A DNA stretch of 64,000 nt from Sphingobium sp. (GCF_003248505.1 NZ_QFOA01000012.1:1-64000); one strand, 5' to 3'. Positions 34,501-43,717 are shown, counted from the stretch's first letter. Notes: generated from the letters alone by a model not told the origin. Numbers and translations are program-made.

Positions 34501-35667
34501 ATGACCATGATGCTGAACAAGGAAGCCAGGGAAGACCTGATGGATCGCGGCTATTCGCGCCGCCAGCTGGCCGAGATCACCGCGCTGGTGGGCGCAGGCG
34601 TCGCCGCCAGCGCGCTGCTGCCCGCCGCCGCCCTGGCGCAGCAACAGGCCGCGCGTGGGGTCAAGGGCGCGGTGCGGATCGGCTCCAACGAATGCTGGGC
34701 CGGCCCCTTCCCCTCGGGCGTGCAGGCTGCCGCCGAAGCCGCATCGTTCGGCAACTGGTACGATCCGGACAATTATCGCGGCGACCTCATCAAGACGGTC
34801 GCTGCCGTCGAGGGCATTCCCGAAGCGCAGGTCATGCCCTGGCCCGGTTCGGGCGGGCCGCTGGTCAGCATCGTGGCGGCCTATTGCTCGCCCACCAAGG
34901 GGCTGGTCACCGCCGACCCGACCTTCGAATCCGCCTGGCGCACCGCCGACTATGTGAAGGCCCCGGTCGTCAAGGTGCCGCAGCCCATCGGCAAGGGCCA
35001 TGACGTCAAGGCCATGCTGGCCGCCAACCCGAATGCGGGCCTCTATTATATCTGCACGCCCAACAACCCGACCGGCACGATCACGCCGCTGGCCGACATC
35101 AAATGGCTGCTCGACAACAAGCCCGCCGACGCGATGCTGCTGGTCGACGAAGCCTATATCCACTTCTCCGAAGCGCCCAGCGCCGCCAGCCTGATCGGCA
35201 CCCGCAAGGACATCATCGTCATGCGGACCTTTTCCAAGCTGTTCGGGATGGCGGGCGTGCGGCTCGGCCTTACCTTCGCCGATCCCGACGTGCAGAAGCG
35301 CATCATGCTGTTCGGCCCGTCGGCGGGCGGCCTCGCGATCACGGCGATGCATTGCGGCAACGCGGTCTATAAGGAAGCCGCGCTCATCAAGGCCCGCCGC
35401 AGCGAGATGATCGCCAACCGCGACGAAACCATCGCCTGGCTCACCAAAAAGGGCATCGCCGTCCAGCCGGGCAGCCAGGCCAATATGTTCATGATGGACT
35501 GGAAAAAACCAGCCAAGGACATGCAGGCCGCCATGCTCGCCACACCGGAAAAGGTTCAGATCGGGCGTAACTGGCCGATCTGGCCCACGGTATCGCGCGT
35601 GACCGTGGGTTCGGCGGACGACATGGCCAAGTTCCGCGCCGCCGTGGACAAGGTCTACAAGGCTTAG
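34501..35667 (+). CDS. Tat-exported HisC-like aminotransferase, copy 2
   Basis: A 388-residue paralogue of the preceding gene, similar along its full length. It has the same leader pattern DRGYSRRQLAE (arginines 20-21) with a signal ending ALAQ about 47, and intact PLP residues: N188 in TPNNPTGT, D216 and Y219 in LVDEAYIHF, and lysine K246 in RTFSKLFGMAG. The N-terminal GSNECWAGPFP is shared. The start is ATG 34501 after GACATCACACC, without a strong Shine-Dalgarno; ATG 34507 is an alternative. It is followed by a canonical terminator, so it is probably a single-gene unit. Confidence 0.87.
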   Translation: MTMMLNKEAREDLMDRGYSRRQLAEITALVGAGVAASALLPAAALAQQQAARGVKGAVRIGSNECWAGPFPSGVQAAAEAASFGNWYDPDNYRGDLIKTVAAVEGIPEAQVMPWPGSGGPLVSIVAAYCSPTKGLVTADPTFESAWRTADYVKAPVVKVPQPIGKGHDVKAMLAANPNAGLYYICTPNNPTGTITPLADIKWLLDNKPADAMLLVDEAYIHFSEAPSAASLIGTRKDIIVMRTFSKLFGMAGVRLGLTFADPDVQKRIMLFGPSAGGLAITAMHCGNAVYKEAALIKARRSEMIANRDETIAWLTKKGIAVQPGSQANMFMMDWKKPAKDMQAAMLATPEKVQIGRNWPIWPTVSRVTVGSADDMAKFRAAVDKVYKA

Positions 35668-35691
35668 GACATTTTATCCGAAGGTCGCGAA

Positions 35692-35724
35692 GGAAGGGCG
35701 CTCCGGCAAGGAGCGCCCTTTTTC
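35692..35724 (+). terminator. Rho-independent terminator after aminotransferase copy 2
   Basis: AGGGCGCTCC (35695-35704), loop GGCAA, GGAGCGCCCT (35710-35719), then a T-run: a perfect 10-bp stem and classic intrinsic terminator. Confidence 0.9.
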
Positions 35725-35741
35725 ACGGGGCCCGCAGGCGC

Positions 35742-36692
35742 TTATTCGTTGCCGGACGGCAGCGGCTGGACCACCAGCTTGGGATCGCTGTTGGCAGGCA
35801 GCGTGCGGGCCACGGGCGGCGGCCCGGGCGGCACTTCGCCCGGCACGGCCTGTACCGTGGACGCGGGGGCGGACGTAGCGGCAGGCGGCGGCACCGCCTG
35901 GACCGTCGCACCGGTCGACGGGACGGGCGCAGTCGCGGGCAGGCCCATCGACGAAGGCGGCGTCGCCATGCCCGGCCGCCAGTTCGCGGGCGCTTCGCCC
36001 GGCGGCACCGGCGGGGGCGGCAGGGGTGTGGGCGACAGGCGCAGCGTCACCGTCGCCCCGAAGCGCGACTGCCATTCGGCCAGCCGCCGCAGATAATCGG
36101 CATAGGCCGCGTAGAAATCCTGGAACGGCTTTTCCAGTTCGGCCAGCCATCCGGGCGCCAGCGCCAGCATCTGCGACGCGGGGGTTGCAAGCACCTTGGC
36201 CCCCACAGCCGTCGCGACCGGGCAGAAATGCTTGATGACGGGCGGCAGCGCGAAGAAATTGTAGACCACGGTGTTGAGCCGTTCGCGCGTGCCCACCGCC
36301 GAGCGGCCATAGGCGACGGTATAGTTGCGATCGACCGCGTCGTTGGCGCTGTCGAGGATGTCGCGGTGGACCGACAGGATCTGGTTATACTGGGTCCGCG
36401 CCGCCGACCCATATTTGTCGCAGTTGAGCGCCGCGACGTTGAGCGCCATGCGCACGTGCCAGAGCGCCGTATTCGACGTGACACCGCGATTGGCGGTCAG
36501 ATATTTGCCGTCCGCCCCCTTTTCCGGGATGCTCATCCCCTCGACAGCATTGTCGGGCGGGGTGGGCCGGATGGTGGGGACGACCGGCGGCGGGGGCGCG
36601 GGCGGCGGGGGCGGCGGAGGTGTCGAGCAGGCGGCAAGAACGCTGAGCGACACCAGCGTCAGGCGCGCAAGGGAACGGCGGGTCGCGAACAT
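35742..36692 (-). CDS. Proline-rich lipoprotein of unknown function
   Basis: A 316-residue predicted lipoprotein: signal with lipobox VLAAC (cysteine about 22), a run of prolines directly after it, a helical middle domain (about 65-215) that includes LWHVRMALNVAALNCDKYG, FFALPPVIKHFCPVATAVG and LAEWQSRFGATV, and a long proline/alanine/valine-rich tail (about 220-316). The start ATG 36690-36692 has GGAGAAG just upstream. I do not recognise the family. The proline-rich tail suggests it reaches through the periplasm or binds the cell wall. Confidence 0.75.
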   Translation of the reverse strand: MFATRRSLARLTLVSLSVLAACSTPPPPPPPAPPPPVVPTIRPTPPDNAVEGMSIPEKGADGKYLTANRGVTSNTALWHVRMALNVAALNCDKYGSAARTQYNQILSVHRDILDSANDAVDRNYTVAYGRSAVGTRERLNTVVYNFFALPPVIKHFCPVATAVGAKVLATPASQMLALAPGWLAELEKPFQDFYAAYADYLRRLAEWQSRFGATVTLRLSPTPLPPPPVPPGEAPANWRPGMATPPSSMGLPATAPVPSTGATVQAVPPPAATSAPASTVQAVPGEVPPGPPPVARTLPANSDPKLVVQPLPSGNE

Positions 36693-36775
36693 CAACTTCT
36701 CCGTGGGACAAGCCCCCTCATGCCGGGCAATGCCCCGCGTGGAAATGCCTGTGCGACTCGGTTCGTCGCACGGTT

Positions 36776-37789
36776 TCAGGCGGCTCGCCGCTCCAGCGCC
36801 TGCGCCGCTTCGTCCAGCAGCTGGGCGATGATCGCAGCGACCGGCTCTTCCTTCGTCACCATGCCGACCGACTGGCCCGCCATCAGCGATCCGCCCTCGA
36901 CATCGCCGTCGATCACCGCGCGGCGCAGCGCACCCGCCCAGTAATGCTCGATCTGAAGCTGCGCCTCCATCATCTCGATGGTGCCGCTGTCGAGCAGGTT
37001 GGCCACTTCACGCTGCTTGGCGGTGAAGCTTTCCGTACCCGCATTCTTGAGCGCGCGCACGGGGATCACCGGCAGGCGCGCGTCGATCTGGACACTCGCG
37101 ACGGCATCGCGGGCCGATGCGCGGAAGAACGCCTTCTTGAAGGCGGGATGCGCGATGCTTTCGGTCGCGCAGGCAAAGCGGGTGCCCAGCTGCACGCCCG
37201 CCGCGCCCATTTCGAGATAGGCGGCGATCGCCTCGCCCCGTCCGATGCCGCCTGCGACGAACACCGGCAGCTGGCCCGCCATTTCGGGCAGGATTTCCTG
37301 CGCCAGCACGCTGGTGGAGACAGGACCGATATGGCCGCCCGCTTCCATCCCCTCGACCACCAGCGCGTCGACGCCCGACCGCGCCAGCTTCTTGGCCAGG
37401 GCGAGCGCGGGTGCGAAGCAGATGAGCTTCGCGCCCTTTTCCTTGATCGCCTCGATGCTGCCCTTGGGCGGCAGGCCGCCCGCCAGCACGATATGGCCGA
37501 CCGCATGCCGCGCGCACACGTCGATCAGGTCGAAAAGCTGCGGGTGCATGGTGATGAGGTTGACGCCGAAGGGCCGGTCGGTCAGCGCCTTCGTCGCCAC
37601 GATCTCCGCATCCAGCAGGTCGGGCGTCATCGCCCCGCACGCGATCACGCCGAAGCCGCCTGCATTGGACATGGCCGACACGAGGTTGCGTTCGCTCACC
37701 CAGCTCATCGCCCCGCACAGGATCGCCGTTTCGGAGCCGAAGAATGCGGCACCGCGGGCCATGAGGGAGGAAAGTCTGGCGTGGGTCAT
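36776..37789 (-). CDS. Nitronate monooxygenase family protein
   Basis: A 337-residue FMN-dependent TIM-barrel protein of the nitronate monooxygenase/FabK-like family. Motifs: AILCGAMSWVSERNLVSAMS, NAGGFGVIACG, VDALVVEGMEAGGHIG with the FMN-binding region, PVFVAGGIGRGEAI and LGTRFACATES. The characteristic histidine of class-I enzymes is in GGHIGP. It may detoxify nitronates or act on 2-nitropropane-like compounds or as an enoyl reductase; the sequence does not decide. A terminator separates it from lysC upstream, so it is likely expressed separately. Confidence 0.88.
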   Translation of the reverse strand: MTHARLSSLMARGAAFFGSETAILCGAMSWVSERNLVSAMSNAGGFGVIACGAMTPDLLDAEIVATKALTDRPFGVNLITMHPQLFDLIDVCARHAVGHIVLAGGLPPKGSIEAIKEKGAKLICFAPALALAKKLARSGVDALVVEGMEAGGHIGPVSTSVLAQEILPEMAGQLPVFVAGGIGRGEAIAAYLEMGAAGVQLGTRFACATESIAHPAFKKAFFRASARDAVASVQIDARLPVIPVRALKNAGTESFTAKQREVANLLDSGTIEMMEAQLQIEHYWAGALRRAVIDGDVEGGSLMAGQSVGMVTKEEPVAAIIAQLLDEAAQALERRAA

Positions 37790-37809
37790 GATGTCAGCCT
37801 TCGAGAATC

Positions 37810-37837
37810 AAAAAGCCCCTCCCGGACCGGGAAGGGC
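37810..37837 (-). terminator. Rho-independent terminator after lysC
   Basis: Read on the minus strand, a 9-bp stem (one G-T pair) with a 5-base loop is followed by TTTTT (37810-37814 as A on the plus strand). It separates lysC from the nitronate monooxygenase-like gene. A second short stem (GGAGGCG/CGCCTCC) lies just before it. Confidence 0.82.
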
Positions 37838-37902
37838 CGATGGAGGCGACGACAGCCGCCTCCCCGTCCATGTCCTTCCCCTGAAGGGGGAGAGGCGAAA
37901 AA

Positions 37903-39168
37903 TCAAGCGGCGGGCGCGTCGAGGCCATAGGCGGTGTGGAGCACGCGCACGGCGAGTTCGGTCTCATCCTCGTCGATCAGCACGCTGACCTTGATTTCGC
38001 TGGTGGAGATCGCCTCGATGTTGATGCCGCGGTCGGCCAGCGTCTTGAACATCGTCGCGGCGACCCCGGCATGGCTGCGCATCCCGACGCCGACGACGCT
38101 GATCTTGGCGACTTCGGTATCGGTGATGATGCGGCGAAAGCCGATGCCGTCCCGGTTGGCTTCCAGGATATCGACGCTGCGGGCAAGGTCGGCGCGCGGG
38201 ACGGTGAAGGTCACGTCCGTCTCCTCATTGTCCTTGCTGTCGTTCTGGATGATCATGTCGACGTTGATCGCCGCGTCCGCCAGCGGCCCGAAGATGTTGG
38301 CAACCGCGCCCGGCTTGTCGGGCACGCGGGTGACGATGATCTTCGCCTCGTTCTTGTCGTGGGCGATGCCGGTGATGAGCTGACGTTCCATCTTGGTTTC
38401 CTTGAGCTTGGCGTCCAGTTCCTCGTCGCTCACGATCAGCGTGCCGGGAAGGTCGTCCTGGGAGGGATCATCGAAGGAAGAAAGCACCTGCACGACCACG
38501 CCTTCCTTCATGGCGAGGCCGACCGAGCGGGTCTGAAGCACCTTTGCGCCCACGGACGCCAGTTCCAGCATCTCTTCATAGGTGACGAGGTCTAGCTTGC
38601 GGGCGCGGGCGACGATGCGCGGGTCGGTGGTGTAGACGCCGTCCACATCGGTATAGATGTCGCAGCGGTCGGCCTTCACCGCCGCCGCCACCGCGACCGC
38701 AGAGGTATCGGACCCGCCGCGCCCCAGCGTCGAGACGCGGCCATCCTCCATCATGCCCTGAAAGCCGGGGATGACGGCAACCTGGCCGCTGCCCATCGCG
38801 GCGATCAGCGCGTCGGTGTCGATGGTGGAGATGCGGGCCTTGGCATGGGCTTCGATCGTGCGGATCGGAAGCTGCCAGCCGAGCCAGCTGCGCGCGTCCA
38901 CGCCCATCGCTTTCAGCGTCATCGCCAGAAGGCCGCTCGTCACCTGTTCGCCCGCTGCGACCACGACATCGTATTCGGCGGGGTCGTAGAGGGCGGATGC
39001 TTCCTTGCAGAAACCGACCAGCCGGTCCGTCTCCCCCGCCATGGCCGATACGACGACGGCGACTTCATGCCCCTGTTCGACGACATGGCGCACGCGGGCG
39101 GCGACGCTGCGAATCCGCTCCATCCCCGCCATGGAGGTGCCGCCGAATTTCATCACGATGCGCGCCAT
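37903..39168 (-). CDS. lysC: Aspartate kinase
   Basis: A 421-residue aspartokinase of the class with an N-terminal kinase domain (VMKFGGTSMAGMERI, GRGGSDTSAVAVAAAV, YTDVDGVYTTDPRI) and two C-terminal ACT domains (about 265-410) for feedback control by lysine and threonine. It makes aspartyl phosphate for lysine, threonine, methionine and diaminopimelate. The start was placed at ATG 39166-39168 (MARIVMKFGG); the longer frame adds 41 residues not found in the family. Divergent from ubiG, followed by an intrinsic terminator. Confidence 0.96.
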   Translation of the reverse strand: MARIVMKFGGTSMAGMERIRSVAARVRHVVEQGHEVAVVVSAMAGETDRLVGFCKEASALYDPAEYDVVVAAGEQVTSGLLAMTLKAMGVDARSWLGWQLPIRTIEAHAKARISTIDTDALIAAMGSGQVAVIPGFQGMMEDGRVSTLGRGGSDTSAVAVAAAVKADRCDIYTDVDGVYTTDPRIVARARKLDLVTYEEMLELASVGAKVLQTRSVGLAMKEGVVVQVLSSFDDPSQDDLPGTLIVSDEELDAKLKETKMERQLITGIAHDKNEAKIIVTRVPDKPGAVANIFGPLADAAINVDMIIQNDSKDNEETDVTFTVPRADLARSVDILEANRDGIGFRRIITDTEVAKISVVGVGMRSHAGVAATMFKTLADRGINIEAISTSEIKVSVLIDEDETELAVRVLHTAYGLDAPAA

Positions 39169-39308
39169 TTGCTTGTCGAACCACCCTGTCTGCGTGAAAG
39201 AAAATGTCCCGAAGGGGCGAAAACGGCGCTTCTTTAGCAGCCGGTGCGGATATGGCAAGCAGCCCGACCGGCGACTAGGCAGGACCGGCACAGCGGCTAT
39301 AAGGGGGC

Positions 39309-40043
39309 ATGACCGACAGCAACGCCACCATCGACCCTCGCGAAGCCGCCCATTTCGGCGAAATGGCCGCCGACTGGTGGAACCCCGATGGGTCGAGCGC
39401 GATGCTGCACAAGCTCAATCCCGTGCGTCTCGCCTATATCCGCGCTGCCATCGACGCGCACTGGCCCGGAGCCGAACGGAGCTTTCGCCCGCTGGCCGGG
39501 CGGCGCGCGCTCGATGTGGGATGCGGCGCGGGACTGCTGACCGAACCGCTTGCGCGGATGGGCGCGCAGGCGACCGGCCTAGACGCCGCGCCGGAGAATA
39601 TCGCGGCGGCGCAGGCCCATGCGCAGGGACAGGGCCTTGCCATCGACTATCGCGCCACCCCGGTCGAACAAATGGAAGAGAGCGGCTTCGACCTCGTAAC
39701 CTCGATGGAAGTGATCGAGCATGTGGCCGATCCCGCCGCGTTCGTCGCCGCGCTGGCGGCAAGGCTCGCGCCGGACGGGCTGATGATCCTGTCGACCCCC
39801 AACCGAACGCCGCTTTCCCGCATCGCCATGATCGCCATCGGCGAAAGCGTCGGCGGCATTCCCAAGGGCACGCACGACTGGGGCAAGTTCCTGACGCCCG
39901 ACGAACTGACCGCGCTGCTGGAAGCGGCGGGTCTGGAAGTGATCGACAGCAGCGGCCTTGGCTTCGATCCGGCGCGGGGCTTCGCGCTGTCGAACAACAA
40001 GGCGATCAACTATCTGCTGACCGCCCGGCACCGCGCGACCTAG
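39309..40043 (+). CDS. ubiG: Ubiquinone biosynthesis O-methyltransferase
   Basis: A 244-residue SAM-dependent methyltransferase carrying out both O-methylations of ubiquinone synthesis. Motifs: AADWWNPDGSSAMLHKLNPVR near the N-terminus, the SAM-binding LDVGCGAGLLTEPLARMGA, MEVIEHVADP, and STPNRTPLSR with GTHDWGKFLTP. Divergent from lysC. Its stop codon shares the four bases CTAG (40040-40043) with the stop of the opposing DUF1206 gene. Confidence 0.96.
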   Translation: MTDSNATIDPREAAHFGEMAADWWNPDGSSAMLHKLNPVRLAYIRAAIDAHWPGAERSFRPLAGRRALDVGCGAGLLTEPLARMGAQATGLDAAPENIAAAQAHAQGQGLAIDYRATPVEQMEESGFDLVTSMEVIEHVADPAAFVAALAARLAPDGLMILSTPNRTPLSRIAMIAIGESVGGIPKGTHDWGKFLTPDELTALLEAAGLEVIDSSGLGFDPARGFALSNNKAINYLLTARHRAT

Positions 40044-40849
40044 AGGAAGTCGGGTTTGGCGACGCGGATGCGACGATAGCGGGCCTCGATCAGGCTGAAG
40101 ACACCGAACAACGCAAGCCCGCATGCCGTGATCGCCAGGATGGCGCTGCCCTCGGGCTGGTCGCGCAGGTGGCGCAGCGCCTCGCCCAGCCCGCCTGCCC
40201 TGTCTGCGTCGCGATGGGTGGCGGCAGAAATCAGGAACCAGCCGATGATCGCGAAGATCAGCGCGCGCGCCGCATAGCCGCACCGCCCCGCCCATCGCAC
40301 ATAGCGCGGAGCGGGCACGTCGCCGCCCAGATCGTCGAAGCGGGCCTTGTACGCCTTCATCCCCTGCGCCGCCGCTACGGCGAAGAAGCCTACCCCTACG
40401 AGGACGAGCATCATCGGCCCACCCGGCTGGTCGAGCAACCAGGCCGACCAGCTTTCGGCATTGCGATCGCCGGGACTGCCGCTTTGGGCCTCGCTCTGCC
40501 GCAGCGCGAGGCGACCGGCGGCAACCGCCAGCAGGACATGCGCGATGCCGCTGATCGCATAGCCCGCCCGCTCGAACCGGCCCTTCATCGTGCGGCTGCG
40601 TCCTTCGGGATCGGTGATCGCTTCGGTCAGCCGCCAGACCGCATAGCCGGCAAAGCCCAGCGCACACACCGCCATCAGGACATGGCCCAGCGGCGCGTTG
40701 GCGAGCGTGCCGAGCGCGCCCTGATTGTCCGTCATCTCGCCGCCGTGGCGCGCGACATCCAGCGCGAACCAGCCCACGAGCATGTAGACCAGCCCCCGCG
40801 CCGCAAATCCGATCCGCGCGCAGGCCGTCATCCGGCGATTATAATTCAT
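40040..40849 (-). CDS. DUF1206 membrane protein
   Basis: A 269-residue inner-membrane protein with six hydrophobic segments arranged as three pairs, matching three repeats of DUF1206; each repeat opens with an ARxGYxARGxV-type stretch (ARIGFAARGLVYMLVG, ERAGYAISGIAHVLLA, GRCGYAARALIFAIIG). Function unknown. The start ATG 40847-40849 (MNYNRRM) has GGGAGG 6 bases upstream, better than the in-frame ATG two codons earlier. Confidence 0.88.
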   Translation of the reverse strand: MNYNRRMTACARIGFAARGLVYMLVGWFALDVARHGGEMTDNQGALGTLANAPLGHVLMAVCALGFAGYAVWRLTEAITDPEGRSRTMKGRFERAGYAISGIAHVLLAVAAGRLALRQSEAQSGSPGDRNAESWSAWLLDQPGGPMMLVLVGVGFFAVAAAQGMKAYKARFDDLGGDVPAPRYVRWAGRCGYAARALIFAIIGWFLISAATHRDADRAGGLGEALRHLRDQPEGSAILAITACGLALFGVFSLIEARYRRIRVAKPDFL

Positions 40850-40955
40850 GACCATCCTCCCTGTCGGACACGCCAATGCCTCAAGGGGACGGTACGTTCC
40901 CTGTGGCAGTCGGACGGCGCCGGGGAGAGGCACCGTGCGACGCCACAGCGGACGG

Positions 40956-41768
40956 TCAGGCCACCGCTTCCGCCCTGGAGACGATGGCGCGGGCTTCTTC
41001 GACATGCATGGTTTCGATCATGCGGCCTTCGAACCGTTCGGCGCCGTCGGTCGCCGCTTCGATCAGGCGGCGGGCATCGGCCACGGCCTGCGCGTCGGGG
41101 CCGAAAATCTGGTTGGCGACGGGAATCTGCCCCGGATGGATCAGCGTCTTGCCGTCGAAACCCAGCGCATGGCCTTGCGCGCATTCGATTTCCAGCCCGG
41201 TTTCGTCGTCCAGCCGGTTGAAGACGCCGTCGAACACCGCAATGCCCGCCGCCCGCGCGGCCAGCACCACCGCCTGCATCGCGTGCGAAAGCCCGGCGCG
41301 GTCGGCAGACGGCGGGATGCCGAGGTCGCGGCGCAGGTCGTTATTGCCCATGAAAAGGCCCGCGCAGCCTTCCTGCGCCGCGATGGCCGGCGCCGCCAGC
41401 ACGCCGCGCGCGCTTTCGATCATGGCGATGACGGGCTTTTGCGTCACGCCGAACACATCCTTCACCTGCCGCGCGCTTTCCACCTTGGGCAGGACGACAT
41501 AATGGGCCGCGCCGCCCTTGATCGCGACCATCTCCGCCCCGTGGCTGGGCGTGTCCTCGGCATTGATGCGCACGGCGGCCAGACGCCTGCCGAAACCCTG
41601 CGTCAACGCCTCGACCGCGCCGTCGAGCGCGGCCTGCTTGGCATGGGCGGGCACCGCATCCTCCAGATCCAGAATCACCATGTCGCAGGGTAGATCCCGC
41701 GCTTTGGCGATAGCGCGCGGGTTGGACGCGGGCAGGAACAGCAGCGAACGGGCGTGGCGCAGCAACAT
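40956..41768 (-). CDS. CitE-like CoA-ester lyase (HpcH/HpaI family)
   Basis: A 270-residue TIM-barrel lyase of the CitE group: RSLLFLPASNPRAIAKA, the metal/CoA site MVILDLEDAVP, VRINAEDTP, VVLPKVESARQV and GFDGKTLIHPGQI. Stand-alone CitE-like proteins act on malyl-, citramalyl- or related CoA esters; the substrate is not clear here. The start ATG 41766-41768 (MLLRHARSL) was preferred over a longer frame. Upstream, on the other strand, lies the exported DUF885 gene. Confidence 0.9.
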   Translation of the reverse strand: MLLRHARSLLFLPASNPRAIAKARDLPCDMVILDLEDAVPAHAKQAALDGAVEALTQGFGRRLAAVRINAEDTPSHGAEMVAIKGGAAHYVVLPKVESARQVKDVFGVTQKPVIAMIESARGVLAAPAIAAQEGCAGLFMGNNDLRRDLGIPPSADRAGLSHAMQAVVLAARAAGIAVFDGVFNRLDDETGLEIECAQGHALGFDGKTLIHPGQIPVANQIFGPDAQAVADARRLIEAATDGAERFEGRMIETMHVEEARAIVSRAEAVA

Positions 41769-41890
41769 GGCATGTCTCCCATAAAACCGGTGTCGCCTGC
41801 CTAATGCCGCGTTCGCAATGCGCCAGCCCTTTTCGCACCGGGCCATAATATGCCAAGGGATGCGTCTGTCCTTTCAAGGAGCCAAACCCC

Positions 41891-43717
41891 ATGCCGACCA
41901 GCCGCCGCGACTTCCTGATTGCGGGTTCCTCCGCCCTTGCCCTGACCGCCCTGCCCGCGCGCGCGGCGCAGGGGGCGGATGCCCATGCCGAAGCGATGCT
42001 GGCCGACATGGCCGAAGCGATGATGGCCGACGCACCCGAAAGCGCGAGCGGACTGGGCGTCGACACAGGCCCGCGCGCCGCGCTCCGCTCGCGCCTCGGC
42101 GACAGGTCGCCCGCCGGGCAGGCGCGCATCGCCGCGCATGTGAAGGCGAGGCTGGCGAAGCTGCGCGCGCTCGACCGTGCCGCGCTGTCGCCATCGACCC
42201 GCACCGACGTGGACGTGGTGCTGGCCGCGCACGAACTGGCCGACCGGGGCTTTGCCTTCCCCTTCGGCGACATGGCGATGATGAACAGCAACTGGTCCTA
42301 TCGCAACAGCCCCTATGCGGTCGCGCAGAACACCGGCAGCTTTGTCGAGACGCCCGATTTCCTCGACAGCAACCACCCGATCAAGAACGCCGCCGACGCC
42401 GACGCCTATCTCGCGCGGCTCAGCGCCTATGCCGCCAATCTTGCCGGAGAAACCGAGCGGTTGCGCCATGACGCGGGGATCGGCGTGGTCGCGCCCGCCT
42501 TCCTGCTCGACAAGACGCTGAACCAGATGACGAGCGTGCAGGGCCAGCCCGTCGACCAGTGGGTGCCGGTCGCATCGATCGCCCGCCGCACGAAGGACAT
42601 GGGCGGCGACTATGCGGGCAAGGCCGCCGCCATCGCGCGGGACAGCATCGCCCCCGCGCTCGGCGCGCAGATCGCCGAACTCCGCCGCCAGCGTGCCACC
42701 GCGACGATGGATGCGGGGGTGTGGAAGCTGCCGCAGGGCGAGGATTATTACGCCTGGGCCCTTCAGGCGGGCACGACGACGCGCATGTCGCCGGAGGAGG
42801 TGCACCGGCTCGGGCTCGAACAGCTTGCCGTGCTTCAGGGCCAGATGGACGGCCTGCTCAAGGGGCTGGGCATGACCAAGGGCACGGTGGGCGAGCGCAT
42901 GACCGCGATGGGCAAGGACCCGCGCTACCTCTTCCCCAATGACGACAAGGGCCGGGCGCAGATCCTTTCCTATATCGACGGTCGGCTGGCCGACATCCGC
43001 ACTCGCCTGCCCCGCGCATTCGCGACGCTGGTGCCCGCCAAGCTCATCGTCAAGCGCGTACCGGTGGAGATCGAGGCGGGCGCGCCGGGGGCCTATGCCG
43101 GAGCGGGCACGATCGACGGCTCGGTGCCTGGCAACTACTATATCAACCTGCGCGATACCGGCATCTGGCCGCGCTATGCGTTGCCCACGCTCTGCTATCA
43201 TGAGGGGATACCGGGCCATATCTGGCAGGGCGAATATACCTACAAACTGCCGCTTATCCGGTCGCTCCTTGCCTTCAACGCCTATTCCGAAGGCTGGGCG
43301 CTCTATGCCGAGCAACTGGGCGACGAACTGGGCGCGTATGAGGGCGACCCGGCGGGGCGGCTGGGTTATCTCCAGTCGATCGCCTATCGCTGCTGCCGGC
43401 TGGTGGTGGACACAGGGCTTCACGCCAAGCGCTGGACGCGCGACCATGCGATCCAGTGGTTCGCGAGCACCAACGGCTCCACGGTCGAGGATGTGCAGGG
43501 CGAAGTTGACCGCTACTGCGCCTGGCCGGGGCAGGCGTGCGGATACAAAGTCGGCCATGGAGAAATCAACCGTCTGCGGACGGTGGCGCAGCAGGCGCTG
43601 GGCGACCGCTTCGATTTCCGCCTGTTCAATGACATGGTGGTAAAGGGGGGCGGCGTGCCGATGACGGTGCTGGCGGGGAATGTGGACGCATGGGTGAAGG
43701 GGCGGCGGGGGGCCTGA
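41891..43717 (+). CDS. Tat-exported DUF885 protein (HExxxH-type peptidase-like)
   Basis: A 608-residue protein of the DUF885 family. A twin-arginine signal (TSRRDFLIAG, then LTALPARAA, ending near residue 26) exports it. The C-terminal half carries CYHEGIPGH (H437, E438, H443) and a downstream glutamate in YSEGWALYAEQLGDELG, the arrangement of an M32/M3-like metallopeptidase site with an altered HExxH spacing. The family is predicted, not proven, to be peptidases or amidases. It is followed after 100 bp by a small beta-propeller-like gene. Confidence 0.88.
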   Translation: MPTSRRDFLIAGSSALALTALPARAAQGADAHAEAMLADMAEAMMADAPESASGLGVDTGPRAALRSRLGDRSPAGQARIAAHVKARLAKLRALDRAALSPSTRTDVDVVLAAHELADRGFAFPFGDMAMMNSNWSYRNSPYAVAQNTGSFVETPDFLDSNHPIKNAADADAYLARLSAYAANLAGETERLRHDAGIGVVAPAFLLDKTLNQMTSVQGQPVDQWVPVASIARRTKDMGGDYAGKAAAIARDSIAPALGAQIAELRRQRATATMDAGVWKLPQGEDYYAWALQAGTTTRMSPEEVHRLGLEQLAVLQGQMDGLLKGLGMTKGTVGERMTAMGKDPRYLFPNDDKGRAQILSYIDGRLADIRTRLPRAFATLVPAKLIVKRVPVEIEAGAPGAYAGAGTIDGSVPGNYYINLRDTGIWPRYALPTLCYHEGIPGHIWQGEYTYKLPLIRSLLAFNAYSEGWALYAEQLGDELGAYEGDPAGRLGYLQSIAYRCCRLVVDTGLHAKRWTRDHAIQWFASTNGSTVEDVQGEVDRYCAWPGQACGYKVGHGEINRLRTVAQQALGDRFDFRLFNDMVVKGGGVPMTVLAGNVDAWVKGRRGA

